Source of the DNA: Bathymodiolus brooksi
Lineage: Eukaryota > Mollusca > Bivalvia > Mytilida > Modiolidae
Assembly (NCBI GenBank): GCA_963680875.1
Contig: OY804590.1
Location: forward strand, 17,978,886-18,042,885
Direction of reading: 5' to 3'
Length of the DNA: 64,000 nt
Positions 11,511-21,174 of this stretch are shown piece after piece. A model generated the notes under the pieces. It ran no database searches. It was given only the letters and a program-made list of their open reading frames with translations, and was not told the DNA's origin. Made by a program: the position numbers and the translations under genes. Each line of letters starts with the position of its first letter. Positions within the stretch are counted from its first letter, which is position 1.

Positions 11511-12099
11511 TGACCGGACGTGACGTCATTTTCCCGCGCTTTTTTCCTACTATAGTAGTAGTACATTTTGATATGGGAAATATGGATGAAAAGTAAGTTG
11601 AATAGTGAAATGATATGGAAAATATGGAAGAAAAGTAAGTTGTATAGTGAAAATATATGGAAAATATGGAAGTAAAGTAAGTTGAATAGTGAAATGATAT
11701 GGAAAATATGGAAGAAAGGTAAGTTGAATAGTGAAAATATATGGAAAATATAGTAGTAAAGTAAGTTGAATAGTGAAATGATATGGAAGAAAAGTAAGTT
11801 GAATAGTGAAAAGATATGGAAAATGCGGAAGAAAGGTAAGTTGAATAGTGAAAAGATATGGAAATTGTGGAAGAAAAGTAAGTTGAATAGTGAAAAGATA
11901 TGGAAAATGCGGAAGAAAAGTAAGTTGAATAGTGAAAAGATATGGAAAATATGGAAGAAATGTAAGTTTAAATGTGAAATGGTATGGACAATATGGAGGA
12001 AAAGTAAGTTGAATAGTGAAAAGATATGGAAAATGGGAAAATGTACTACTACTATAGTAAGGAAAAAGCGCGGGGGAAAATGACGTCACTTCCGGTCAC
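11511..12099. mobile_element. Fold-back element with 60-bp inverted ends and an internal 42-bp minisatellite
   Basis: The left arm 11511-11571 (TGACGTCATTTTCCCGCGC, then CTACTATAGTAGTAGTACAT) is repeated inverted at 12041-12099 with few differences. Between the arms about 11 copies of a 42-bp unit (GAAAATATGGAAGAAAAGTA, then AGTTGAATAGTGAAAAGATA) fill the interior. Since 42 is a multiple of three, frames stay open on both strands (179 codons minus, 105 plus, with a 14-residue period). I treat these as artefacts. Confidence 0.9.
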
Positions 12100-12689
12100 T
12101 TGCCTTCCAATGACGTCATTTCTGGTGATGCAACTTCCGGTTATATTTTGAAAACCAATAATCCGTTTTTGTTTGTTTTGGGAACCTCTATACTGTAATG
12201 GATTTTATGTAATACATGTATAGTCACTGCTATTGTTGTCTGTGTCACGTAAACAGGATCCACACATGTAATACTATAAACATTTTAATTGGACACCAGT
12301 TATTTAATGATGATTTTATAAATGATGGGAAATGTTTTACTACATAGTATCAGATAAAAAATGGTGATATGTATCAACGATCGTTCAGTGTTATCAACCG
12401 TAGACGTTCACAGCAGGGTGATCAGCAATTGGTCAAATTTATCAATATATTTCAGTCTGGTAGTAGATTGGTAAGACAATTCATATTTAATCTTCAGCTT
12501 TTGTAGAGGAGCTAAGACCATCACATTGGGCAACATTGTATTAATATGGTTGCTTTTAGAAGCTATATAACATGCTGTAGTATTGGTACATTTTGTAGTA
12601 AACATAGATCAAATATAAAACTTGTAAAAAATAGATTCTGTGACGAAAATGAATTTGTTTTTGAAAAAGTACGGGAAAGTTTTGTACAA

Positions 12690-12930
12690 CATCACACAAG
12701 TAATGAAGGATTTCAAACGTTGGGATTTGAACAAGTACAGGAAAATGATACGCGGAAAACAAGTAACGAAGTATTTCAAACGTTGCGGTTTGAAAAAAAT
12801 AAGGAAAATAATACGCGGAAAACAAGCAACGTTTCATTTCAAACGTTGTTGTTTGAAAAAAATACTGCAAAATGAAATGTTTTTATAATGTCATCCACGC
12901 GGAAAACAAGCAACGTTGAATTGTGCAAGC
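12690..12930. repeat. 63-bp tandem repeat, about 3.5 copies
   Basis: TACGCGGAAAACAAG recurs at about 12749 and 12812, and CACGCGGAAAACAAG again near 12896. ATTTCAAACGTTG has the same spacing. The unit is a multiple of three, so frames on both strands stay open with a 21-residue period. Lysine-rich translations give no recognisable domain. Confidence 0.75.
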
Positions 12931-13108
12931 GTTGTGGCTTGTGCTATTTGTGAAAAGAAGATTGTAATTAAGAAATTGCATTTTGTAAATATGTATTTTC
13001 TCAATGTCTGATAATTATCTTTTGAAAAATGTTTATCGTTATACACTGATTTAATCCTTTTTTTTCAATATTTGTTTGGCTCTTAAAAGGGCCGTTAAAA
13101 TACGATGA

Positions 13109-13270
13109 ATGGATTCACGAAGAAATCTAACCATCGTTCTTGTCGGGTTGCAGGAGTCTGGATGTTGCAGCACAGAGGTATGCTGTGATGACTACCTGGT
13201 CCAACCACAGGGCTGGATTTCCAACGCTCTATGTTACTGTTCCCCTTATTTTGTGTGTTCAGTGAGTTAA
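13109..13270 (+). CDS. Small cysteine-rich ORF, 53 codons; unrecognised
   Basis: ATG at 13109 to TAA at 13268. The translation contains GCCSTEVCCDDYLVQPQGW followed by a C-x-C-x5-C cluster: seven cysteines as CC-x4-CC-x15-C-x-C-x5-C. Inside it, TTGCAG at 13148-13153 would serve as a splice acceptor, and CA|GTGAGT at about 13262 is a perfect donor, so the cysteine-rich part could equally be an internal exon of a larger secreted protein. The first 18 residues carry a short hydrophobic run (LTIVLVGL) but are not a clear signal peptide. It ends just before a repeat element that begins at 13292. No family is recognised. Confidence 0.35.
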   Translation: MDSRRNLTIVLVGLQESGCCSTEVCCDDYLVQPQGWISNALCYCSPYFVCSVS

Positions 13271-13291
13271 GGTAGGAGATGATTGTTCTTT

Positions 13292-14315
13292 TTTAGTCCC
13301 CTACCGGCGAAAGCCGAATGTGACTATAGTTTTAAGTTCTGTCTGTCCGTTCGTCTGTCACGTTAAAATTTCAAGTTCTCCAGACTTTTTTTTTACGTCC
13401 TTTGATATATTGACTTGATATTTGGTATGTGGCTATATTTAGATGAGTTACAGTTTAATTTCGAATTTTGTTCCGGTCGAATGATTTTTGGCTGAGTTAT
13501 GGTCCTTGAACTTGTATTTTTTGTTCAAATTTTAAGTTGCCCGGACCTTTTTTTGACGTCCTTTGAGATATAGACTTGATATTTGGTATGTGGCTATATC
13601 TAGATGAGTTACAATTTAATTTCGAATTTCGTTCCGGTCGAATGATCTTTGGCTGAATTATGGCCTTTGAACTTGTATTTTTTGTTCAAATTTTAAGTTG
13701 TCCAGACTTTTTTTTACGTCCTTTGAGATATTGACTTGATATTTGGTATGTGGCTAAATCTAGATGAGTTACAGTTTAAGCTTGAATTTCGTTCTGGTCG
13801 AATGACTTTTGGCTGAGTTATGGCCCTTGAACTTGTATTTTTTTTTCAAACTTTTAGTTGTCCCGACTTTTTTTTTGAAGTCCTATGAGATATTGATTTG
13901 ATATTTGGTATATAGCTATATCCAACGTTTAACTCTACCACTGATGGCAGTCACAACAATATGTAAAAAATGTAAAAATATAATACATGTAATATATTAT
14001 TTGCTTTGTAATTGGTTTCCTCAACTGCTATCTGTCTGTCATTCCACATCAATTACTAGTCAAGACTGTTTTTGGAAGTGATTTGAGATACATGTATTAT
14101 TGAGTCGATATTTGATGATTTATAGCTATATCTAGTTAAGTTAAGATAAAATTCAAATTTCTGTCTTTTTGAATTATTGTTGCCAGAGTTGTGGCCCTTG
14201 AACTTGTAATTTAAAATCTAGTCACTGCAAGGTGATACATCTAATATTTTAGGTCCTCTGATTTTTGCGGCCGGTAGGGGATAATGTATTGCTATGTGCA
14301 ATACTCTCAGAATTC
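13292..14315. mobile_element. Non-autonomous repeat element with CCCTACCGGC inverted ends
   Basis: Starts TTTAGTCCCCTACCGGCG and ends GCGGCCGGTAGGGGATAATG, an inverted terminal motif. The interior carries about 3.5 tandem copies of a unit of about 160 bp (ACGTCCTTTGAGATATTGAC, TTGATATTTGGTATGTGGCT, TGGCCTTTGAACTTGTATTT). There is no coding capacity. Confidence 0.7.
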
Positions 14316-14473
14316 TTGTTATATATAGTGGTGGAATTGTTGACCATCACTGTCTAAGCCTTCATTTCATATAATTTTATTATCTTTTCTTGTTGTCTGT
14401 ACACCCTGATTACCCAAGTTAGTCATGATTTTTTTTTACAAAACAATATTAATACTGCATGTAATTTATTAAC

Positions 14474-16158
14474 TCACCTTGCCAAAGGCAATGTGAACTT
14501 GGCGTCCGTCGTCCGTCGTCTTGTCTGTTGTCCGTTAACTTTTCACATTTTAATCTTCTCCTCTGATACCCCTCAGCCAAATGTACTGAAACTTGGTAGG
14601 AAGCATCTATGGAAGGTTCTCTATTATGATTGCTAATTTTGTCCCGATCCATCAACAAACGTGGCCGCCACAGGTAATTCTTGTTTCTGATTGGCCTATT
14701 TTTAAAAGTCTTCTCCTCTGAAACCATAGAGCCAAATGTTATGAAACTGGGTCGGAAGCATCTATAGCAGATCCTCTATAAAGATTGCCAATTTAGTCCC
14801 GATCCATTAACAAACATGGCTGCAACAGGCAATTCATGTTTAAGATTGCATGCTTTCTGAAGAAAAACAAATTATGTGCCAAGGGAGATAACTCTAATTT
14901 AAATATAGATATTAACAAAATACAGTTACTTTAGCAATGAATTGAATTACAGATAAATATGCCTCTAAAACCCCTCAGCCAAATGAACTAAACTTGTTAG
15001 GAAGCATCTATGGAAGGCCCTCATTGTTAATTTCGTCCCGATCCGTTAACAAACATGGCCGTCATAGGCGACTCTTATTTCTGATTGGCTGATTTTAAAA
15101 ATTCTTCTCTTCTGTAACCGTTTGCCAAATGAACTGAAACTTGGTAGGAAGCATCTATGGAGGTCCTCTATCAAGATTGATCATTCCGTCCCGATCCACT
15201 AACAAACATGGCCGCCACAGGTGATTCTTGTTTCTGATTGGCTGATTTTGAAAATTCCTCTTCTCTGAAACCGTTTGGCCAAATGGACGGAATCTAGGTA
15301 GGAAGCATCTATGGAAAGTCATCTGTTGCGATTGCTGATTTCGTTCCGATCCGTTAGCAAACATGGCCGCCACAGGCAATTCTTGTTTCTTATTGGCCTA
15401 TTTTTAAAATTCTTCTCCTTTGAAACTGCTCAGCCAAATGTACCTAAGCTTTGTAGGATTGATCTATGGGAGGTCCTGTATAACGATTACTCATTTCGTC
15501 CCGATCCATTAACAAACATGGCCACCACAGGCAATTCTTGTTTCTGACTGGCTGATTTTTTTAGATTCTTCCCCTCTGAAACCGTTTGGCCAAATGTACT
15601 GAAACTTGGTAGGAAGCATCTATGGAAAGTCCTCTGTTGCGATTGCTCATTTCGTTCCGATCCTTTAACATACATGGTGGCCACAGGCAATTCTTGTTTC
15701 TGATTGGCCTATTTTTGAAAATCTTCTCTGAAACCGCTTGGCCAAATGAACCTAAACTTGGTAGGATGCATCTATGGAGGTCCCTATAAAGATTACTCAT
15801 TTCGTCCCTATCAATTAACAAATATGGCTGCCACAGGCAAGTCTTGTTTCTTATTGGTCAATTTCTAAAACAGCTTTTCCTATGAAGCCGCTTGGCCAAA
15901 TGATATGAAACTTGGTAAGAAGCATCTATGGAAGATCCTCTATATAGAAATTACTTGGTTTTGATCTAGTTACAAACATGGCTGCCACAGGTAATTCCTG
16001 TTTTAGATTGGTCAATTTCTAAAAATCCTCTTATCTGAAACTGCTTTGCCAAAATGAACCGATATTAGGGAAGCACCTATGGGAGGTTCTGCATTAAATT
16101 TCCTCAAAGCAGAATGAAAGGTGAACGACACAGACTCAGCCCACTGAGCCTCTAGTTT
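14474..16158. mobile_element. Non-autonomous repeat element built from about ten 155-bp units
   Basis: Starts CTCACCTTGCCAAAGGCAAT and ends GAAAGGTGAACGAC...GAGCCTCTAG, with weak inversion at the tips. GTCCGTCGTCCGTCGTC follows the start. Then units recur about every 155 bp, each with CTTCTCCTCTGAAACC, CTGAAACTTGGTAGGAAGCA and AACATGGCCGCCACAGG. Frames of 67-92 codons within it are by-products. Confidence 0.8.
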
Positions 16159-16159
16159 A

Positions 16160-16530
16160 AGTTTACATTATGCCCTAGAGTAAGGAGGAATAACTCTGTA
16201 TCTGAAGGAAATAACTGTAATAGGGGGCATAACTCTTTATGTGGGGAATAAGTTACAACTCTGTATGTGCAAGGATAATATTAAAGTAGGGGGAATAACT
16301 CTTATGTAGAGATTTAACACTGCAGTAGGGGACACAACTATTTATTTGGGGATAGCACTGCAGTAGTGGAAATAACCCTGCGTGTGGAGGTTTAACACTG
16401 CAGTAGGGGACATAACTATGTATGTGGGGATAACACTTCAGGAGGGGACATAACCCTGTGTGTGGACGAATAACACTAGTCGGGGACATAGATGTTTATG
16501 TGGAGGATATCTCTGTATCTGGGCATATAC
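16160..16530. repeat. Degenerate short repeats (GGGGACATAACTCTGTATGTG type)
   Basis: Phrases such as AACACTGCAGTAGGGGACA and TATGTGGGGATAAC recur about every 30-60 bp with much divergence. The 78-codon minus frame inside it is a repeat artefact. Confidence 0.55.
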
Positions 16531-16904
16531 CTGTGCAGAAAGAGAAATACTATATAATACGTATCAACAAATGGATATTTGGAAATCGATTGTTACACTT
16601 ATATACAGAGAGTTACCTGATCTTGGTAGGTAAATAGATATATGTAAACTTATATACAGATATTTGCTTGCCTTTGGTAGGTAAATATACACTAAAACCC
16701 TGTTCAGGAAGTAAGTTTTCTCACTGCTCTAAAAATAGAACACTGTGTCAGGCTGTTATGTAAATGTGATTTTGGAAATTTGAAACTCATCAAGATAGGA
16801 AAATAACTAGCAAAAATTGAATAAAGTCTATAATTCTGATAAAAATGTAGATGGATGATTAGGTAGGTATATGCCTTTGTAAATAAAGGGTTAAATGTAT
16901 GGTG

Positions 16905-16975
16905 TTTAATGCCACATTCAACAATATGACAGCTATATCATGGCAGTTTGAACATAAAGGAGATATCATAACTGT
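16905..16975 (-). mobile_element. SINE family 1, 3'-end fragment
   Basis: GGTGTTTAATGCCACATTCA and AGCTATATCATGGCAG match the minus-strand 3' end of the SINE; the head is missing. Confidence 0.6.
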
Positions 16976-17099
16976 TAAATGATTGTTTCTGATAACTAGA
17001 AAACCTTGCCCAATACCATTTTCAAATAGCTGGAGAACACAATATATTTTAGAGCAATGGGTATTCTTTGAAAAAAACTTAAATCACAGGAGAATTTTA

Positions 17100-18420
17100 A
17101 AGCTTAATTATGTTGGGAATATCATTGAGTGAGTTGTGTAAGTGAGCGAGTAAGGAAACAAAAAAAACACTTTTTTTTTACTTTATTCTCCAATTTAATC
17201 TAAAGATAAACAAGAACATTTAAAAATAGAAACGAAAATTTAAAAATAAACAAGAAAATTGCCAATGAAATTTAACAACGAATTGAACTGAATCTACATT
17301 GAATATAAAAATAGATAAATAAAAGTAAGGAATGGACAAATATATATCATAGCACTGACAGATTGTCACAGACTAAAGTCAGATTTATTATGACAAGTAA
17401 AAAAAATGATTCTCCTGTAAAAAAAAAATTATTTTAAAAATAATTTAAAAAATAATATCAATAAATATATTATAGTTCCAAATTCTCTGTGGGAGCTAAA
17501 AAAAACATTGAACAACATAAAATTAAGATGGAGAAAATCTATTCAGTTTCCGTGTTACTTATGTTTTTTTGCTAAAAAAAAAGTTAGTTGTTCAAATATA
17601 TTTTTTTTTATTATTCATCAAGAAAAATGACGAAGAGATGAAAAAAAACCACTTTTCCATTGATAAATGAAATAATAATCTAAGGTTACAAGAAAAAACT
17701 TCATGAATATTCAAAATATTCATGAATTTTGAATTTACAGGAAAAAAAAATGTTCCAGTGGTAAATGTATTAATAATAATATTAGATTACAAAACCTTTT
17801 ATTTTCTTTAAAAAAATGAATTCTAATATAAATTTGAATAAAATAAAAACATCACTACAGATTTACAGCAAAATAACAATTGGAATGTAATGACAATAGA
17901 AAATGTATTAAGCAATAACAAACAACATCCAGTCAACACTGCTGCCTGACACTGAAGAAATGCTTCATTTAAAATGGTAAATATGGTTGTTTTACATTAA
18001 AATGATACAGAATAGGAAGGAACATAAACAGATAAATTTACAGATGCTAAGATTTTGGGAAAACTACAAAGTTCCTACCAAAGTCGGTGTCAGCTTGTCT
18101 TTGTCACAGTGCAAAGTCGCGCCCTTCTTTTATCAACACAGTGTGGTGATACCACATCTTGTAAGACAGGCTACTTTCTTTAAATTTAAAGGAAAACGTG
18201 CAAATCGTTTTATTATAGGAATGTTTAAATGATATTTAATCAACTAATATAATTAATTAACCACCACAATTTTGAAGATAATGTTATGCTATTGGTATTA
18301 GTTAAAATTAAGTGACACATTAGGAAATATTTAATCCAAAGATACCAAAGTAAAAACAAAAAAATGTATTATCACAATGAGTTTGATATATATTACAGAA
18401 CGGAACTATCATTGAACTTG
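17100..18420. other. AT-rich stretch, no gene supported
   Basis: Long A and T runs, with one frame at 17987-18232 that begins at a TTG and shows no recognisable motif. A TCATGAATATTCAAAATATT inverted repeat lies near 17701-17731. Nothing else is claimed. Confidence 0.4.
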
Positions 18421-18480
18421 TGACGTCGTGTTTACTGTGACGTCATCGATGAATGACGCTTTATGCAAAGCCTATAAATA
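18421..18480 (+). promoter_or_regulatory. CRE/octamer-like/TATA promoter of the PC4-like gene
   Basis: A full CRE (TGACGTCA, 18438-18445), two CRE-like half sites (18421, 18454), an octamer-like ATGCAAAG (18463-18470) and a canonical TATAAATA (18473-18480) lie in order within 60 bp. The initiation site would fall near 18503-18510, about 65 bp before the ATG at 18572. The motifs are seen; their use is inferred. Confidence 0.6.
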
Positions 18481-18571
18481 GACTGTTGGCACTCGAGGGG
18501 TGGTTTAAAAAGCCTAACAAATATGCTCTTTGGACATGTAAGGGTTATATAAGTAATTCATTAATATATAC

Positions 18572-18820
18572 ATGTCACACACCGTGGACTGGAGATATGA
18601 CCTGGGTGAAGACGTCTACGTCATCAACAAAGCCCCTCAACTGACAATTCACATCAGGGAGAACAGTGTACCTAATGGAGAATGGGCATTGCATCCTATG
18701 AAGCGAGGAGTAACCCTGAGTCTTTACGAATGGAAAGAACTGAAAAAGACCATACCTTTATTTGAGGACAAAGAGACAGAACTGAAGACAATGAACAATA
18801 AAGTGACTGGAGAAGATTAA
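18572..18820 (+). CDS. PC4-like (transcriptional coactivator p15) single-stranded-DNA-binding domain protein, 82 aa
   Basis: A short intronless ORF from a true ATG to TAA. Residues 9-68 fit the PC4 C-terminal fold: a glycine/aspartate turn (LGEDVYV), a strand ending in LTIHIREN, an NGEW turn, then MKRGVTLSLYEWKELKKTI, matching the family pattern of a basic-Gly turn, a beta strand and the amphipathic helix containing W..LK. PC4 proteins bind single-stranded DNA as dimers and act in transcription and repair. Human PC4 is 127 aa; this protein is little more than the domain plus a charged tail (EDKETELKT), and the usual serine-rich N-terminal region is missing. A TATA/CRE promoter lies 90-150 bp upstream, and AATAAA occurs at the stop codon (18820) and at 18862, so this could be a complete small transcription unit. 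A retrocopy or a domesticated element gene are alternatives. Confidence 0.6.
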   Translation: MSHTVDWRYDLGEDVYVINKAPQLTIHIRENSVPNGEWALHPMKRGVTLSLYEWKELKKTIPLFEDKETELKTMNNKVTGED

Positions 18821-18861
18821 ATAAAAGAGACTGCGAAACAGAGCTTGAACTTAATGTGAAC

Positions 18862-18867
18862 AATAAA
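18862..18867 (+). terminator. Polyadenylation signal AATAAA
   Basis: AATAAA 42 bp after the PC4-like stop codon; another overlaps the stop at 18820-18825. Confidence 0.5.
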
Positions 18868-18918
18868 ATATGAAACTTGATTTCTGTGTTAGTCATAATT
18901 ACACCCAAAGAAACCTCC

Positions 18919-18950
18919 TCCTCCTCCTCCTCCTCCTCCCTCTCCTCAAA
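18919..18950. repeat. (CTC)n microsatellite
   Basis: About nine CTC repeats. The glutamate-rich minus-strand frame across it is an artefact. Confidence 0.9.
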
Positions 18951-19059
18951 ATAGTGATTAAGATGTTGAATAAACACGAAAATTAGAAAAAGGAATCAAG
19001 AAACGTCGTTATAGATAGAAAGTTTACGAAAAAATATTGGTTATTTAGCAGAAATACTT

Positions 19060-19575
19060 GGAGTACTACACAACATATATATATATTATATGAAAACAAA
19101 ATGGCGGGAAAGAGGTAGTTCCGGTAACCATGCTAAATATAGGACGCGGGTGGCTAGTTCCAGCAAACATGCTAAATATAGGACGCGGACGTCGTAGAGA
19201 TCATCCCAATCTTCTGTACTAAGAAAAAAGCGCGGGAAACCCCACTAGGGCAGATTTTGCGCAACTTCTGATTGCGCATGCGCATACCCTTCCACCCCTT
19301 CGGGCGACCTTCGGTAGCCATGGTACTTGTACTACTACACTAGTAAGAACAAAGCGCGGGGAAAACCCGGGCATGCGTAGAACATACTTCCGGACCCCTT
19401 CCAAACAGGGACACTTCTGGGCACGTGATTTCCGGTTATGGTCGGTCACGTGACTGACGTCACTTCCGGGGCCCCACTAGGCCGGATATTGCGTAACTCT
19501 TCCGTTCACGTGACTGGCCACGTGACGCGTCACTTCCGGTCACGTGATTTCTTGTCACGTGACTTCCGGTTGCTC
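19060..19575. promoter_or_regulatory. GC-rich promoter-like cluster (CACGTG, NRF1, ETS, E2F and CRE motifs)
   Basis: Much richer in G+C and CpG than its surroundings. It holds six CACGTG E-boxes within 140 bp (19422, 19447, 19507, 19519, 19541, 19556), a palindromic NRF1-type TGCGCATGCGCA (19273-19284), a CRE (19455-19462), several ACTTCCGG ETS-type sites and two AAGCGCGGGAAA E2F-type blocks (about 19230 and 19353). The last two sit in copies of the end sequence of the fold-back element at 11511-12099. A direct repeat of about 37 bp (CATGCTAAATATAGGACGCG) lies at 19129 and 19169. It could be a real housekeeping-type promoter, the internal promoter of the following retroelement, or merged transposon ends. 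Confidence 0.5.
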
Positions 19576-19980
19576 TACCTCGCTCCACCCCCGCAAATAT
19601 GGCTTGAGCTGTCCCCATATACTACTCTCTTAAAAGAACTCTCTGTGGAAATAGCACCAATTCTTACCATATTATTTAACAAGTCAGTCACAACTGGTAT
19701 TGTTCCATCAGACTGGAGAACTGCCCATGTCTCTCCTGTATACACAAAAGGTCAAAAATATAACCCTGAAAACTATCGTCCAATTTCATTAACATGTATT
19801 TGCTGCAAACTCTTAGAACACCTTATTGTTAAACACATAATGTCACATGCAGACACCCATAACATTATGTATCCGTTGCAACATGGTTTCCGCACTGGTC
19901 GATCTTGCGAAACTCAACTCCTGGAATTTATCGATGATGTCACTCTTAACATGAAAAATGGAAAACAAACAGATATTTTG

Positions 19981-20326
19981 CAATCGTAACTACTCGGTCA
20001 TTCTCGCTACCCTACAAATAACCTCGTATGCATTAGGTGTCTAAATCGCACTACTTTTCACATGTCAGTTACATGAAAGTTTGATAAAGTTATATTTTAA
20101 ACAATTTTCTATATTTCAATTATTTTCATGGATAAAAGTTAAAGTTTTAATTAGTTTTGCATGATTAGATTTTACTTAGTATGTCTTCCATATTGGATTT
20201 TCATGGACTATATTTGTGTGCGGCTTAACTTAACTTAACTTCCGGCATACAATTTAAGAAGAATTTCTACTATGTACGTACGAGGTTATTTGCAGGGTAG
20301 CGAGAATGGCCGAGTAGTTACGATTG
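19981..20326. mobile_element. MITE with 47-50-bp TIRs and 10-bp target duplication (Mutator-like), 346 bp
   Basis: CAATCGTAACTACTCGG at the left tip is inverted as CCGAGTAGTTACGATTG at the right. The TIRs extend through TACAAATAACCTCGTA / TACGAGGTTATTTGCA. The host sequence AGATATTTTG is duplicated exactly at 19971-19980 and 20327-20336. A 9-11-bp duplication is the Mutator-superfamily signature. There is no coding capacity. It splits the retrotransposon reverse-transcriptase frame at the MDFSKAF motif. Confidence 0.92.
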
Positions 20327-20857
20327 AGATATTTTGGTAATGGATTTTTTCAAAAGCTTTCGACAAGCTCTCACACTCTCTTCTTTTACATAAACTACAC
20401 TATTATGCGAATTAAACAGCTGGATTCAAAATTTTCTTTCCAACCGAAAACAAACAGTAGTTCTTGAAGGCGATACATCAGATCACGTTTGAATATGTTC
20501 TACAAAATAGTAAACGATAAAGTTGAAATCCAAAAAACAGACAGACTCATTCCACAAAAAAGACAGACACGACATTCCCACACTAAACGCTTCCAAATAC
20601 CATCTTGTAAAACTGAATACAGAAAGGAATCTTTTTTCCCAAGAACAATAACAGACTGGAACAAATTACCGGAATCAACAGAACATCACTGGACTCCTTC
20701 AAATCCTCCATCTCTAATAACTACAGCATTAATTCTCAATAATTTACTTGTATACGTTATTCTTACTTTTTTGATCTTCTTGCCATTAACTGTACATATT
20801 ATTAACATTTTTGGTTTTTAATCTATGTCTTTTTGTAAGTAAACCTCCACTGTGACA

Positions 20858-21103
20858 GGGGCCCGGATGGCTCAATGAGTTAGATCGTTGGATCTAATAG
20901 CTCATACAAGCCTATCACCAATACGGCGTGGGTTCGTGCACTCGACTCGTGGCCGCAAGTGATAAAGTTTACCAGTTGCTTGCCCATGGTCGGTGGTTCT
21001 CTCCGAGTACTACGGCTTCCTCCACAACTAAAACTGGTCGCCATGATATAGTGAAATATTGCTGAAAGTGGCGTTAAGCACCAAAATTCAAATTCAAATT
21101 CAT
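20858..21103 (+). mobile_element. SINE family 1, full-length reference copy, 246 bp
   Basis: tRNA-like head with A-box GGATGGCTCAATGAGTT and B-box-like GGGTTCGTGCACTC, a conserved body (GTGATAAAGTTTACCAG, GGTCGGTGGTTCTCTCCGAG), then ATTGCTGAAAGTGGCGTTAA and an (ATTCAA)n tail. It is flanked by TCCACTGTGACA (20846-20857) and TCCACTGTAACA (21104-21115), a 12-bp target duplication with one difference. It inserted into the retrotransposon 3' UTR. It resembles molluscan V-SINEs such as RUDI; the exact identity is unverified. Confidence 0.9.
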
Positions 21104-21174
21104 TCCACTGTAACATAATCTTCAGCTAGTTGAAGGTGGTCACTATATGGTAGAATAGAATAGAATAGAAGTAC

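Larger units (their letters stand above)
19600..21169 (+). pseudogene. Dead non-LTR retrotransposon (Jockey/CR1-like reverse transcriptase), nested insertions
   Basis: Reverse-transcriptase homology starts near 19600 (LLKELSVEIAPILTILF) and runs through VPSDWRTAHVSPV, NYRPISLTCICCKLLEH and LQHGFRTGRSCETQLLEF to 19970. It resumes after the MITE as MDFSKAFDKLSHSLLLHKL with one extra T, then in another frame as WIQNFLSNRKQTVVLEGDTS. It jumps at about 20487 to the C-terminal region (RQTRHSHTKRFQIPSCKT, FFPRTITDWNKLP). The catalytic FADD segment is deleted, the endonuclease is absent and there are frameshifts and stops. The 3' UTR continues to a short (TAGAA)n run at about 21150-21169 and hosts a SINE. 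It cannot make a working enzyme. The clade is inferred from motif flavour only. Confidence 0.85.

Noticed and set aside
11550..12089. 179-codon minus frame with a 14-residue period
   Set aside because: Open only because the 42-bp unit is a multiple of three; the plus strand is open over the same DNA, inside a fold-back element.
12546..12888. Overlapping frames of 82-109 codons on both strands
   Set aside because: They arise from a 63-bp tandem repeat; no frame is favoured and no domain is visible.
17987..18232. 81-codon frame upstream of the PC4-like gene
   Set aside because: Begins at TTG, has no splice or start context and no recognised motif; left unassigned.
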